Part shown: in pieces, positions 12,481 through 27,400 of the stretch
How positions within the stretch are numbered: the stretch's first letter is position 1
Layout: each line of letters opens with the position of its first letter
Assembly (NCBI GenBank): GCA_914767715.1
Contig: OU612070.1
Location: 28,756,025-28,820,024, forward strand
Length of the DNA: 64,000 nucleotides
DNA from: Membranipora membranacea
Taxonomy: Eukaryota; Bryozoa; Gymnolaemata; Cheilostomatida; Membraniporidae
Reading direction: 5' to 3'
Position numbers and translations under genes: made by a program
Notes under the pieces: generated by a model
Database searches by the model: none
Told to the model about the DNA's origin: nothing
What the model saw: only the letters and a program-made list of their open reading frames with translations

Positions 12481-15400
12481 GTATGGTCAAAAAAATCAAA
12501 TCAACTTTGAGGAGGCGCGGCGCTATGTCCCTAGAGATGCACTGATTTTTGTACCTGATACTATTTCTTGAGTACGCCTATAAGTTATGAGTCAATATCT
12601 TTGGGGTTGCTTCATCATGACAATAAAGAAGACAACCCTCAAAATGATACTGGGGTCTTTCAATTAAAAATAGCCAAAATCACTATCTAATCTCTCACTC
12701 ATTAGGTGAATGAAACCTTCAAAGGGTCATCACTGATTGAGCCATAGGCATCCTGAGTAAACAATCTTGGAACAAATTTGTCGAACTGAAAGACAAACTG
12801 AGCGTTAAATATTAAGGGACGGCAATGATTTGCTTCGAAAAGCAGCACCATTCTAATCGAGATCCCTGGGCAGATCCAATACTACATATTAAGCAGATAT
12901 GAAACACTCTTATCTTCGAGGCAGCATGTCTTTACCAATTAGGGATCTAAACTTCCCTGTCCCTACTGAAGCAGAAGAGTTTGTATGATCATGAGAAACT
13001 CAATCTCAATACATGTTATCCTAGTATATTTTTGTCATTGGTTTGTATTATTGATGGTCAATGTGTTCTATGAAATCCATATTTAAGTTGTGAAATATGT
13101 TTTCGAATATGATATAATAATATCATTACAATTTTGACCCTGCTGTGTCATACCAAGACTATTTATGTGAAGGGATGAGGTTAATAGCTAAACCCGATGG
13201 TAGGTATGTTAGACGAATTTGACGGTAGGTATGTTAGACGAATCTGACGGTAGGTGTATGTTAGACGAACTCGATTGTAGGTTTGTAGGACAGATAAGTC
13301 AATCTCTACCTACACGGTATGGGCTGAGAGAGACAGACATAGTTATTTAAATGATTCCTTTCACTGAAAACTTAACTCAACTTAAATACACGCTAATGTG
13401 AGAAATATTGTGTGCATTCGTAATATGAATATCAGTGTAAGTTTTATATCAGCCATCCAGTGAGGAAGGTAGGTATCTGTGCGTTCTGAAGGAGACAGAG
13501 AGTCTCTTTCGTAGCAGGTAGGTAGGTGATTCTAGGTGTGTTTGGACTATGATCAACATGAATTAAACCGCTCTTTGCTGGTCAAGCAACCATGCAGAAG
13601 GCTGCATTTTGTAATTCGAAACTAGCTGTTACTGATACCTTATAGCCAATTGCACTTATCCGGTGATCTTTAGAGGGTTGCGATTGTAAAACATGAAATG
13701 AATATAAATTCTATTAAGTTTGAAGTTAACACAATCTATTTAATTCAAGATCAGCCCTGCTTAAAAATAATGTTCTGTTTATAATGAGCAGACATTGAAT
13801 AAACTCTTTGTGATGAAAAACAAGTGATTGATACGCCAGATTTAGCTGGATTACTTTGTTGATGTCGGCAGCTGCTTGAATGAACTGCTGCCTGCCGCTA
13901 TAAAGACCTATGTTATATCTTTTTTTAAGTTTTTGCGTTATACCGTTCTACGACATACTACCCAATAATTCTACATCATAAGCCACAATAATCGCAATTA
14001 ATAGTGTTAATATGCCATTTCGCTTCTTTTATTTTTTATCAAAGCTTTCGGGCCGGATGCAAATTTGCGCGCTGACCACTTTAATTTAGAAAAGGCGCTT
14101 TTGTCAGCTGAAATGTCTGGCTTTGTCCGATTTGTTCACCCAGTATTTGTTTAGGTGTGCAGAGCAACACACATTAGTCGAGCAGTAATTGTATAGCAAC
14201 CATTGGTTCTGACTTTTATTTAGTACAAGTCTAACAATTCAAGGTTTATGTTTCAGACTGACTATAAATAACATAAATTAGTGTCAGCAGTTGAGAAAAG
14301 GATAGAACTCATACTATTATAACGTATAGAACTCATACTATTCTAACGTATAATATGACTGCATTTTGAGTCTTCAAGGTGGTAATTTGAGCATTATTCA
14401 GTCTATTCTTCCCTTTGGAGTAATCTTGTTTTCTGTCAGAGGTTGTTCGCTTGTTGGTGTATGGAGACTTAGCGATTACATAGGAATTTCTTGTAAGAAT
14501 GCTGAATTTAATCTGTATTGTATAAATAATTCAATTTAATTGTGCTGAACTGCGCTCCTGGTTCGTTTTCAACTTCTACCGTTCTTGACTCCTGTCATCA
14601 AGTGAAAACTGTCTAGGAAACCATTGATTGCGTTTGCTTCGTGTAGCTCAGGTAAATATGCAACAGTCATCCAGTTTTGCGGCTATACTGCTGCCAGTTT
14701 TCGGATTTATCCCTAAAGTTGGATGAATCATTTTATTCTTGTTGACATCTGAGACTTGAGTGTGTTGGATGCGTTGAATCTGTTGTGAAAAAATAACTAT
14801 ACTCTGTTCTACTATCGTAAACTTTGTCTGTGTTGATTTCAAACATTTGCAGTTGGTTTCATTGGCACGAATGTCTATTTTAGCTTAAATCCACTTTGAT
14901 TTCATTATGTGGATATCGGGTTTGGTGGTGATATGTTTCCATATCATATTTGCCAACAGGAAAAGGAATCTTACAACTTGTTGCCATCGGATTGATTGAC
15001 AAGTTCTAGCTTATTTTAACAAGTACCTGTCTAATGTTCCAAGTGCTGCTATGAGTTTGGGTATATTATCTGGGTGGTTACAAATTGAAACCAGAAATCG
15101 ATAAGTCTGTCATAATTCTTTATTAAACATCTCGATATTATCCATTATATGGCGAAATTGTATTTACTCAATTTTCTTCAAATAATTGATATGAACACGA
15201 TCTTGTCTATGGAGTTGATATTTATTTATGAGAAAGCTAATGTTGGTATTTTAGTTATTGCTGTCCATGTATGAATAGCAGACAATAGTAGCATAGTGAT
15301 ATCCTTACGCTGTACCAACAAACATAGCTGTCTAGATATTATATATCTGCACTCTTGTCGTCATAAACTAAGGAATGTAAAAGGTTAGATCGATTGCCTC

Positions 15401-18400
15401 TATTAGGAAGAGAGTGCTCTTCCTTTCAGTCTGTCTTGGCTCTTGAGTTGAAATTCTATTCTAAATTAAATTTGACACTTTTGAAGCTGCAAGTTAATGA
15501 TAGCTTACAATGTATTTATAGTTACATTTAGGAGTGCTGTTTTCTGTTATTGTTGTGTGTCTTGTGTTTTAAGGCAGTTATGTTTGTCTATTATGGATTT
15601 TCTTTTGATGTTGCATAGGCAATTTGAATCTGACCGGGCATGGATATCGGTGAATTAGTTCAGTTTAATGATTGCTGTCCATGGAGGTATCATTGCTGTA
15701 GTATTGTTTAAGACGTAGAAGAGAACTGATTAGGCAGTCGTGGTCTTTAGAACTGGTGGAAATTATTCAGCATTGTCAGTTGCCATTTCTATTTCCTTTA
15801 GCTGCCAGCCGACTGATAACATATAGTATGACTTAATCGTAGAAAGGAAACGATCGTTTAAAACATCTATAAACTGTTAGAGATACAATCTAATGTAACT
15901 CTGACGCTGCAGACAGCTCTACATGATGAGCAGCGCGGGATTATATATGACTCAGGCAGATATAGCCTCACAGTATAAGGATTTACGATGTTTTATCAAC
16001 AATGATCCTGTATCTCTAGTCACATATGGTACTCAGGAGTTATCACCTAGCCAAGCAGAGGTAAGATTAGTCATGTGTAAGTACGGTGGTAGTTTACTAA
16101 CTAATAACGGCAAGGTAAGTGACAGTCTTAAAGATGTGTGCTCATAAACTAAAGGTAGGAAGCGTCATAGATTGGAACCAAGGACAAACGCGAAATACCC
16201 TATCTGAGTTTTAAAACCTGAAACAATGAGTGCAAAAACCCGGAAACAATATTACCTCAGAATATTGTTACAGCTGAGGTGGTTTGCTTCACAAGCACTC
16301 CCATCTTTGATCACTGCTGTGTTTGGGAGGGTCAAACCGGCTGTCTGTAAAACAACATAAAAAGTTGTCCTATTTCATACCCAGTTTATGATGTGTATTT
16401 AGACTTTGTTCTTATGGTTCCTCTGTATGATAGAGGTATGACACGGCTGGGTCTCCAGGCAACGTCCCCAACCCAGTGACTTATCGCTGAGTTCCCCGTT
16501 TCTCATTTCCTATTCAAAAATTTCACCATTTCTAGCGAACATGTGACAAACAATCGGCTGAACTTGAAGATCTCGGTAATAAATACCGTGATCTGGTAAA
16601 CGAGCATGAGGACATGGCCAAAGATCTCTCGCTCACCAGGCAAAACCTTCAGCTCCAGATGGTGCGTGAAGGCACTTTGCTTAGTGAGAAGGATTCTATG
16701 ACCAAACAAATCGCTGATCTTACTAGTATGGCCACTAGTATCCGTACTGTGAGCGAGGCCTCGGGTCGCTCTGAAGTATGTATGGGTGGTCTGTTAACTC
16801 CTCGTGTTAACTGAGTGAAGGCACTCTAACTAAGTCGAGAGGTTCTACTACTACGCGTTTGTCTGGCTTCTGAGTGTCTGTGTTCTAACAAATCACTTTG
16901 TTCTTTTAGCACATGTTCGGAAGTGAAATTGGCAAAAATAACCACTAAGTTATGTTTGGGGTTCACGACATCACCCGATTCCGCTAGTCACAGATTTAAA
17001 TAATGCTTTATCAAACAGTATTTTAAACTTGCAAGAAAGGGTCGCAGTTTGGTCATATCGTGTTTTCTCTCGAACATATTGGTACCATCCTTTTTTGTGT
17101 AACTTGGATAAGAACGTAACGGATACGAGTTCATATGAGAAATTACAACAGAGCTGTAATTGGGCATAGATCTTACACCTGGCCCCATAATTTCATAATC
17201 TCACTTTATGACTGCGTTTAGTAGGAACGTGAATGTTTGGCCACCCATAAATTAACTAGCGCTGCTGTAAAAGGCATTGATATGACCTTAGCATTTTGGC
17301 CGCTCTATGTTGTTCAAATCCAATTAGCTGAAATTACTGATTGAACTTGGATTCAAAATAATTAAACAACATTCAAATACAAAGTTTCAATTGGCCTTTG
17401 TTTTTAGCTATTCACCAAGCAGTCATGGAATTCTAGTTGGTACATTCGATTTTGTGCGCAGCCAATGAATAAAATTTCACTCCAGCTCCGGCTCGTCCAG
17501 TCCTTGACCTTTGTCTTGCTCTTATGCATGACCATGGTATAAACATCCTGTCAGTCTGTTTGCCTTTACCTGGACTAATTTTCCTCCATTAACATTTGTT
17601 TGTTTCTGTGTTCTTTCCAGGCTTTGAAATCCGAACTTGAATCCGTAAGTATTCTCTTGATTATTTTGTTCTCTGGTACAATTTGTTAACAATTTTCATA
17701 AAGATCAATATCCTCAACAAGTTAAATGCTCTGCCTGGAATGATTATTCCTATTTCTGGACCATCACACATACATGTTTCAAGGTTGTGACTTGATTGGA
17801 TGCATGTTACTTATATCTATGATATCAGTGTTCAATCATTACCCACCATCCTACCTTCAGTACACTACCATCATGTAACTTCACAAAGCTTACTCCAAAA
17901 GATTCCAGCCAAAAATGCACAACAAAAATGGTAAATACTTTGACTCCAGAGAAAAGTTTTTGTGCGCCATAAGTGATGTTAATAAACTCACCTCGTATTT
18001 AGTCCAACAAGACCAATATGTCAGCAAAGCCTGCTGCTGCCGGTAAGACAAAGCCTAAGCTTGTCAGTAAGCCAACTAAGAAGGTAAACCTCAGTGTTCA
18101 TCCTCATTGTGATCGTAGCCAAGTTTATTTGTGCCAATAATCATGTGCGATGTATATCAACCAATTTTCAGAGTTGCACCTCTTGAAAAAAGAGCAGGCA
18201 ACTCTTGTTAAATTATGTGAAGCTCAAGATTTGTTTGATTTACCCAGAGAGGATGGGAGTATGTCCCACCCTACCTTATTTACCCAAACCCAGACTCTTC
18301 AGAAAACTGTAACTTTTTTTCTCGCTTACAGTTATGTGCTATGTTTTTGTAATGCTCTACTTTTACTCAAACCTCCGTTTCATATTTTCTTATTATCGTA

Positions 18401-21400
18401 TTATTTGTATAATTCATAATTTTTGGAGGAATTTTATTATCTTTCTCCCATTTTCTCTTCTTCTCCTAGATTGAAACAGGGGTAAAAGTACAGCCTGATT
18501 TTTCAAAGGTACCTTCAACATTGTCATAGCACCATTCTTACATTTATCCCTACACCTTCTGTCTATTCTACCACCAATTCAATCAGCTTCCGTTGATCAA
18601 TATTGCTAAATCTTTTATCAACACATCACTTTATTATTTGGTATCTACCAAAAAGTCATTTCCACACAACTTTGTCCTTCTAGTTAGCTTTGAAATATAC
18701 TTAGTTGAAGTTCTATCCATCTCATCTAATTACTTTAGAGGCAATCCACCAGGACTTAAGTGACAAATGCTCTGTGAGAAGGTTGATTCCTTCTGTCAAG
18801 GAATAAATGCACTACTCACCTCCCATCTTTCTTTCTCCCATAGAATAGTCATCTAAATATGCCTAAAGTGGGAAAGGCAAGTTCAAAGTTTCAGTTGAAT
18901 GATGTTGTGATGTCAGGAGGCTGTTAGCTTAACATCTCACACTTTGTTTAAATTAAAATTACATGATCCCATTGAGGCAGACATCCTAATCTTCGGAGCT
19001 TAAAAGATCATCAGTTCATCAGTTCGCTCAATTTGATATTGGTATTATAGTGATATCTTCCTTGTTCTGTGACATCATAGTTAATATCCTGTTCTCTCAG
19101 ATCGTCACCTCAGACTATAGTCTGACTGCTTCAGACTTCAGTGTGACTGAGGAATCTCCAGAAGAATCTGATAATGATGCAAGTGAGTCTGATTCTGACT
19201 CAGAATCAGCAGATCTGTCTGATTCCGCCGACAGCACTACCTCAACTCACTCAACTAAGAGTCAGCTGTCATCTATCAGTGTCGCATCAACTTCAACCAT
19301 TGGATCCATCAAAATAATTACACAGAAACCAGCACTTAAGCAAAAAACATCTTTACTGAAACCTTCTGATGCTAAGAGAAATGTTAGTTTTGCAAAATTA
19401 CCTGACCCGCCTGTGCAAAAAGGAAAGCCTGCGTACAAAAGAAGAGGCACCTCAAATTTGAACTCAAAACCTATTGTGAAGGGATCTTTAGAAGTCAAAA
19501 CTGGGAAAACCAAACCACTCCCACCTACATTAACTAAACGGATGTCTATGCCTGTCAAAGCTCAATCACAGCAGAGGCCTGAAATAAGGCGAAGAGTTAC
19601 ATCAACTGCAGAGTTGTCTACCATCAGCAAGGTTATCATCCTGTTGTCTGAACCCCTAGGTTAGAAAAGCACTAGGAAGATCAGTTTATTACCCTAGGTT
19701 CTCACCCAAAATTCTTTCAGTTCCTTCATCACTTCATTAAATGTTTGAATTTGAGAAGTTGCCGTATCGTTTCACATTTCCAGTGAGTTTTCGCAACCTC
19801 TCTATTCTCACTCTGAGAAATACCTTGACACAAAATCCATGTCTGCTAATACCGCGACCACCTCACACCTGAACTCATAATTCTGCATGTGCCCTCTCTC
19901 TCTCTCACTACCACATCATATCTAGTCTCCCCAGCATGCTACGGTTTGCAGTTTGTACAGTATGCATATATCCGTATCCGGAGAAATGTAACATTGCTCT
20001 GCTTGTTCATACAGGAAGTAAGAAGCAAAGCTGGTACAAGGAAGAAAGGAAAAGCCTCAGAAACCATACCAGGTATAAAATTATGGGCAGTTGCTTCATA
20101 CATGCACAACTCACTGCTATTTTAGATCGTTAAGTTGTAACTCAGATTAATCAAAATTTAAAAATACACTGTGATTTACAATTTTATAGCCAAACAACAC
20201 AAAGTCAATAGCCGGAGTATCGGTTGGCTAACGGGGTTGCCTCCCCTATTTCCATGATCGGATAAGTCAAGTAGGTTTGTTGATAAAGGCTATGCCATTC
20301 TGTAATCTTTGTGATAGAGGAGGGGCTTGGTATCAAAATCAAGAATAAAAACTGACTCAATTTTCATCTATCGATTTTTTTTCATTGGGAAACAAAAAGG
20401 AAAACAAATCTAATTTTTAATTTAAACTTTATCCTTCCCCATTCAACAGTATTTCTGTCGTACATTTCATTGGTTTTTCTGTCTGATAATAACTTATGAT
20501 TCATATATATTTAAAGATGAGGAACCTGCTAAGCTTGAGCCAGTACCTGCAGAGGTCAACCTACCTGATGATTTCCCTGATGAGGGGAAATGGAGCTCCT
20601 ATCCCATGAATCAAGCGCAGAGTGCTTTCTCGCAGTACAGAGATTTCGTAAGTTGCCCACCCATAACTTCCAATATTTGATAATGGATATTTCATCCGAG
20701 TTTGTAAGGTTATCTGACATTTGCACAGCACTGAAATCCCTACCGTGCCTTGATACCTTATACCATGTCAAGAATGATGAAAAGTACATATGCTTAAATC
20801 TTTGACAGTTGACAGTTCAGTGCCTCTTGAGCTTTTCCCAAAGGCTTTGTTAGGTTTTGATTAACGCAAGTCATCCCTTAATATTTAGAATGGTTAAAAA
20901 CTATGGCTAGATTTCCAAAGTACAGTTGTTTATATTGGCATGTGGTGATTGAATGTCACTGTGGTGATTGAATGTCACTGCCAATCAATCTATTATTCAG
21001 ACTCAAAACAAAGTAAAAGCTCTCCAAGAGGAAGTCGACCAAGTCGAACAGAAAACAGACAAAAAAGTGCTGACACTGAAGGGACAGTTCCATGAGCACA
21101 AGATAAAGTGGCACGCTGAGAGGTCGCTCCTCGTACAACAGATCGAGCTCTCACAGAGACTCATGACTGACGCAGAGAAGGACGCTGACGGCGTGCTAGC
21201 TCAACTGGAAGAGTTTGTAGTCGAAGCTGAACAGCTGGTGAGATATATTTCATTGGTGTGGACTTGCTTAGTCTAAAATGCATGCATTTAGATTATGTCG
21301 TGACCGTTTGCAGAATTAACATAATTAATTTATTTAGAAAAATTCAACACATAATCGACAAGCTGTGTCTACGGGTACCTAAGCAGTAATATGTAGTAAC

Positions 21401-24400
21401 AATAACAAGAAGTTAATTTACCTAAACGCATAATCTTAATTTTATGTACGGTTGACTATTTTGTTGCTTGTCTTAGTACGTAGCCAGCAGGCCTATGACG
21501 GCTGAACTTTCGACCTCCACGATCCCTGAGATATCCGAGGAGCCAGTAAGGAATCTATGTCTGAGACAATGTTATTGTCCTCTATGTTGTGCCGTGATTA
21601 TGAGCAACGATAGTTATCTGTTGCAAAAAGAAATTGTGAAAAACTTTTTGGCAGTTTTTTTATGCACTTTCCCTTTATTACCTGCCTCCTTGTATAAGAT
21701 TAACCAACTATCTCCAATTTCATTACTAACAACAACATAGCGTGCTTTGGTCATATATAAAACTTAGTGAGCATTTGTCTCAAAAACTTTTGTGATTAAA
21801 GATAATCATTATTATCATTATTATACTCTTTTTATTAAGACAATGCTTGCCATAATGTTTCAGGAAAAAAACTATCATCGCAAGATATCAGTATTCTTCA
21901 TATAGTTTATTTCACAATGCAGAGAATGTGGGCAATTCACAAGCCAGAAAATATATTTAGCGAATAATCTTTTCACATTATTACAAATCTTTAGCGCGTA
22001 ACTAAAATATTTAAATAAGCTGACTTTTATCGACAGGAGAAGGAAGAAGAAGGGAACGCTCTGAAGAGGCAGGCTCAGACTCTGGCAGCTAAAAAACCAG
22101 ACACACCTGAGGTGGCTGCTGCCCCACTCGATGAATCATTGCTACAGCAAACTGATGACGCTAAGGTATGTAACTATGCAGCTTATATGTGATTGGTTGC
22201 TTAATTTTTAATGAGTGTATTATTTCTCATACCTGTGTCAGTTTGATTTGTCAAAGACACAATATCTTCATGATAAATATGCTCTATTTGTTGATATTGT
22301 TGATGTGTAGCTTTATGCCGTGATTCATCTGGGTTATTTGCTATAACGTTTCAGTTTGATTCATCTGATTTTTCTCCTAAATTTAATTTATTTTCAGTTT
22401 TCTTGCTACCTTACCCAATTACGGCGTGAAATGCTTTTAATATCTATGTTTATTTTCTATTTTTCATTTTCTTGTGTTTATTTGGTGCTTTAATTTCATG
22501 CTATTAGAGTCTCAGAGTATCCGAGACCTCAGGGGGTTCACCCCAGCCTCTGATGCAGGTCACCAGTGCTGAAGGCACAAGGGACCAATCAGATGAGGTT
22601 AACCCTTCACCTCATAAAAGTCGGGAATCATCTGCTCCTGGACAGGGGTCAGAATCGTCTCCCCATGGTGATGAGGTGGAGGAGTTACCTCATGTAGAGG
22701 ACTGGGACCCTCGTCAGAGCAGCGCATCAGATAAGAAGGGTGCTACCCCTGTATCTGTAAGTCAGGGTGCTACCCCTGTGTCTGTAAGTCAGGGTGCTAC
22801 TCCTGCCTCAGAGCGAAAGGAAAGCTGCTCATCAGAAGTTGAGCTTCAGGAGGAGGTAACTTCTTGTTAGGCTAGACTGCTGACTCCACATTCCGCTGCA
22901 CGTTTGGAATATATGTGTTGATTCACTTCCTCAATATTGTCGCTGATCCTGAAATATCCTCTCCTTTATTGAACCAAAAATACTCTTTATGTTGGGCTTA
23001 ATTTTTCATCCATTGTATAGATATAGATATTTATTATGGCTATCTCAAGGATGTAAAAAGATCTATCTCCTTACCTGTCCAGTTCCATGAGCGATTGCTC
23101 TTCTGTCTCTTCCACGTCTGTATCTTTAGCACATTTGTCTTCTTCATACGGAGAGTGAGCTGCTATTATATCACTTGTGAGACACACAGGAGTGATTATA
23201 ACTGTGGGGATGAATCTAACCTAATCTTACTGCCAATCTGTCTATCTCTACTGTGTGGTGTGCATGTGTGGCTAAGTGTATGTTTGATCTAAAATTTACA
23301 GGATTGAGATGAAGCAGAAGAAGAGACTTTTTGATGACCTATAGTGTTTAATTGGAATTTTATTCTGATGTCAACATAATAATGTATATTGTTCAAATGT
23401 GACCCTGAAACTTTGTCTCAATCTTGTAGTTTCAATGCTGTTTATTGTTACTTTGGAAAAGAAATGACGCATACTCTGTTTTCAATCTTTAGGCGGAACT
23501 CAGAAGTAGAGATGGCGCAGAACAGGTAAGACTCTCTTTAAATTCTTGAAAATTCAATTTCTGAAGTTAAAACTGGACTTTAAAATTGAAACTGAACTTT
23601 AAAATGACACCGTACAACTGCATGCAAACAATTCGGTCCTGTGAAAAGTTGTACTGTAACTTGTTAACTAGATCCCTAATAATATAACATGTGTCCGTCT
23701 TGTCTTGGTAAAAAATCAGCGAACAAATGTAAAGGTTATCCTGTATCGTCTTATGTCCCGATGTATGATTCTTGTCTTGTCCTGTTATTCAGTCTGAGCC
23801 AAGCAGTAGAAAAGGTCGTCGCTCTGTGACCTTCAACGAGGAGGCTGTCCGGCAGCACTCCTCCTCCATCAAGTCAGCATTCTCTGAGCGACACAAAGTA
23901 TTCGAGAGAATCATCTCCAATCTCAAGAGCATGATGAGTGAGGATGGACTGGATGTGGTTCAGATGAATGCTCTAGAAGCCTGGCGATCCACAATAAAAC
24001 CTCAGGAAGGAGATGAGGAGGCGGAGGAATACCACCCCGAACATACGCTTATGATGTTTGGTCTAGCTTCCCAGATCTCCGCCGAGTCTGTTTACTTAGG
24101 CTATAAACCAGATAGCATGTTTTCTACAATCCTATCGATGTATTATCGGTCGGTTGAGGAATATAACGCCACAGTTGCTAAGCTAGCAGAAGAATCAGAG
24201 AAAGAAGAACCCACTATAAGTGACCTCACCAAGCTTCTGGCAGCAGAGATGGAGAAAAGTCCAGTCCCTATTATGCTGAAGGTTTGTCCCCTGTTTCTCA
24301 GAGCTAAATGTGCTTAGATAATACCCTAGTACATGCAGTGCATCTAATGTCAAACCCCCTATACCTGATAACATTAACTTCTTTCCCGCTCTGCCCCAAT

Positions 24401-27400
24401 AGATAAGGCTAATAACAGTATACGTTCGCTGTATTTTCTCAACTGTATTCTCAACTATTTAGCAGTAGATTCATATCAAACCTGAACAACACACGATACC
24501 TCAAGACACATTAGCTCTACCATTTGATGATGTAGTTTTGTTGTAGTTATTATCATCTAAGCCACCAGTGTATCGTTTGCTTCAAGTTTTATCCCTTGCT
24601 AGATGTTCACCACCCGCAACCCTGGCAAAGCTCATTATTGTACTGTACGGTGGCTGTCAGTCATTATCATTTTGTGCAATAACTTATTTGGTTCTTCAGC
24701 CTGGTACACCAGATTCATATGCACCGCTTCCAGAAGAGACAGACTCTGCTAAAGTTAGACTAGCCTCAGCAGGTGCAGTCGGCGGCATGGACTCACCTTT
24801 ACCCCAAACTCCGACCACCATCGCTAGTAGAGCACCAGAGGTAGTGTCCCTACACCACGCTAATGTGTCAAAGCTATGCTTCTTATGCTGGCTAATCTTG
24901 CATGAGTGTTCGGTGATGGTGTTTTATGATTTCAGGAATGGCTCTTTGGTTCTAAACTCATCTCGGTATTGTGGATAGATAGCTAGATTTGCTTTATATT
25001 GATGTTGTGGTTACTCACAGAAAGTTTTATCACATCACATGCTCTACGGCTTGCATTTCTTGACTCTCGTAGCCAAGAGCCAGCCTTAGGAATGTGCTGT
25101 TTTTGATGTTACATGGACAGCATGTGTGACATGGAAATATCATCATCACTATCATTTTAGTTGATTAGTTGTAGTTGTATTGGGTATCAAAACTCAGATT
25201 ATAGGCATTTCCTCGGGTCATATTACCAGATTGTGCAGTAGTTATTTTTGACCTTGACCTTTTTGTATGCTACTAACATTCATAAAATTCACTTGTAGCA
25301 CCTTGAACCCCTCTCCAATATGGATACGGCCCATCGCCCGTACAACCGAGATCCAACCGGTCATCCCTCATCCCCTATCATTGACTCTTCACAATCGCCA
25401 GTTAAAAAGGTTTCATTTGGCACCGACAGCATTTTGCTGTTTGATAAACAAGAGAGTAAATTGCGTTCACAGTCTGCCCCTGAGAACAGGGCCCTATACC
25501 CTATCGGAGAGGCAGGCCTTTGTGACACAAGCCTTGACGAAGAACAGCTAATGAGATTAATAAGCCCCCGAGAGTCCTACAGGCCAATTAAACATGCCCC
25601 AGCCAATCAGCATCACTCGCAGCAGAATCCATTGGAGATGCCTCTAGAAATACTGCCATTGAGGGTATACTTGAAATTGTCATCCCCTTCCACGATTCTT
25701 ATTTCATCCCAAGTTCCCTTAGCATGATGGCTGTCTTTAGATGTTTAAAGATGAAAAACTCCACCACTGAACCTCACATCTCTCACTTTTCTAGATGAAT
25801 TTCCAACCTTCGAACATGTAATGCCATACAAACAATTGTGCGTTTGCACTTTGGTTTTGGTATAAAATGCCTTCTGACTCCTTTGAAATATTTGCTCAGT
25901 GATTTGGAATAATTCCGGCTCAATAAAAGTTTCCAGTTATTCTGTACTTATGCTTTTTAGTGTGTAACTAAACTGGATTGATTTATGCATGCTGGCTGTT
26001 GTTCTTCGCGATTCAATATTATTTATTTTTATTTGAGATCTTACCTTATGTTACATGTACTATGCTTCCTTCAATCTATATGCCTAAGAGATCTTAGTAT
26101 GAAAGTTTTCAAAATTTAGCGTTATGTTATGTTTTTTTTGCGTGTAATCTAAGTTTTTTATATTGCCAGGTTGAGGGTCCAGATAGCGGACGTTCCACCC
26201 CACACTCCCGCCTGTCCAGTAAGTACAGGGCTAGTATCAGCTCAGCTCGACAGTCTATAGCAGAGAGAAGATCTACCAGCCCAAGGCTTGTTATTCCTGA
26301 CGTAGCCAGTTTTGAGGACGCTGAGCTGGATGAGAACGCAGAGTATCCCGCACCCACCAATAGTGAGTGTCACACTCACACAATACCCCCTCACACTCAT
26401 CTCGTCATATACACACAATACCCCCTCACACTCATCTCGTCATATACTATTGCAATCATTTCTCTGATCAATAGAGAGTGAATTAATTCACTTAGTTTGA
26501 GTAGCATAAGAGTTTTGTGTGGCGATCTGAGGTTGACTTAATTAATAAGGTGTAGTTAGCTTCTCATACTAAGTTGACTGTAACGATCAGAGACACACAT
26601 GCTAATAGTGAGTCTCAATGTCAATGTGTAATACAATCAGAATGAAGACAGTGATGTCATTGTCATAGCTGATGAATCTGCAGCTCTTGATTAATATATT
26701 TGGCTAGCATTGCTTTAGCTTACACATATACATAACTATACAAATGACATAATGATCATACCTGGTAAATTTTTCAGAACACGAGCGAAGCACATCGATC
26801 GGCAGCAGCCTACATTTAGAGGGACGTATAAGTAAGAGAGATAAGAGCACAGCTGTGTCATCAGCTGCTCATTCTACTGCACCTCTAAACTCAGCTACTA
26901 CCAGACAGAGTAGTACTAAATCACTCGCTCCAGGTCAGTGAACAGACAACTCTTAAACTGAACAAACATCCGCTTGCTCTAATTGGAACCACATAAAATA
27001 TTCAATCAATACATTCCCTAGGGGCCTAGATGATTAAAGTGGGAGGAGAAGTTAGGGATTTCCGGCAAACTTATAGTAGTGAAAATCACACCTTAGCTAG
27101 TCAATATAGGTGCTAGCTATCTGGAAGTCATCCTCAAACTCTAACTAGAATAACTAAAATCCATCTTATATTTACTCCTCTTAGCCATCTACTATATATC
27201 TTCATAACGATGCTTCTGTGTAGTTTCCCTCCTGCAAGAATCAAGTCCAGAAAAATTACTTTCACCCGCTCTATTTTGTAGCCTTACCTATTACTGTTTC
27301 AGGTTCGTCTGTGGTCTCCATACCTATTGCTTCTGACCCGCACACCCCAGCTATAAGTGTTTATGACAAGACAACTTCTGTCACTCCTAAGTTTACTGCA

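Noticed and set aside
20190-20222. 33-base phase-1 exon (AKQHKVNSRSI) in the large gene
   Set aside because: Phase fits, but the donor gttggc is too weak to call.
21864-21890. 27-base phase-0 exon (EKNYHRKIS)
   Set aside because: Acceptor is good, donor gtattc is weak; kept only as a remark.
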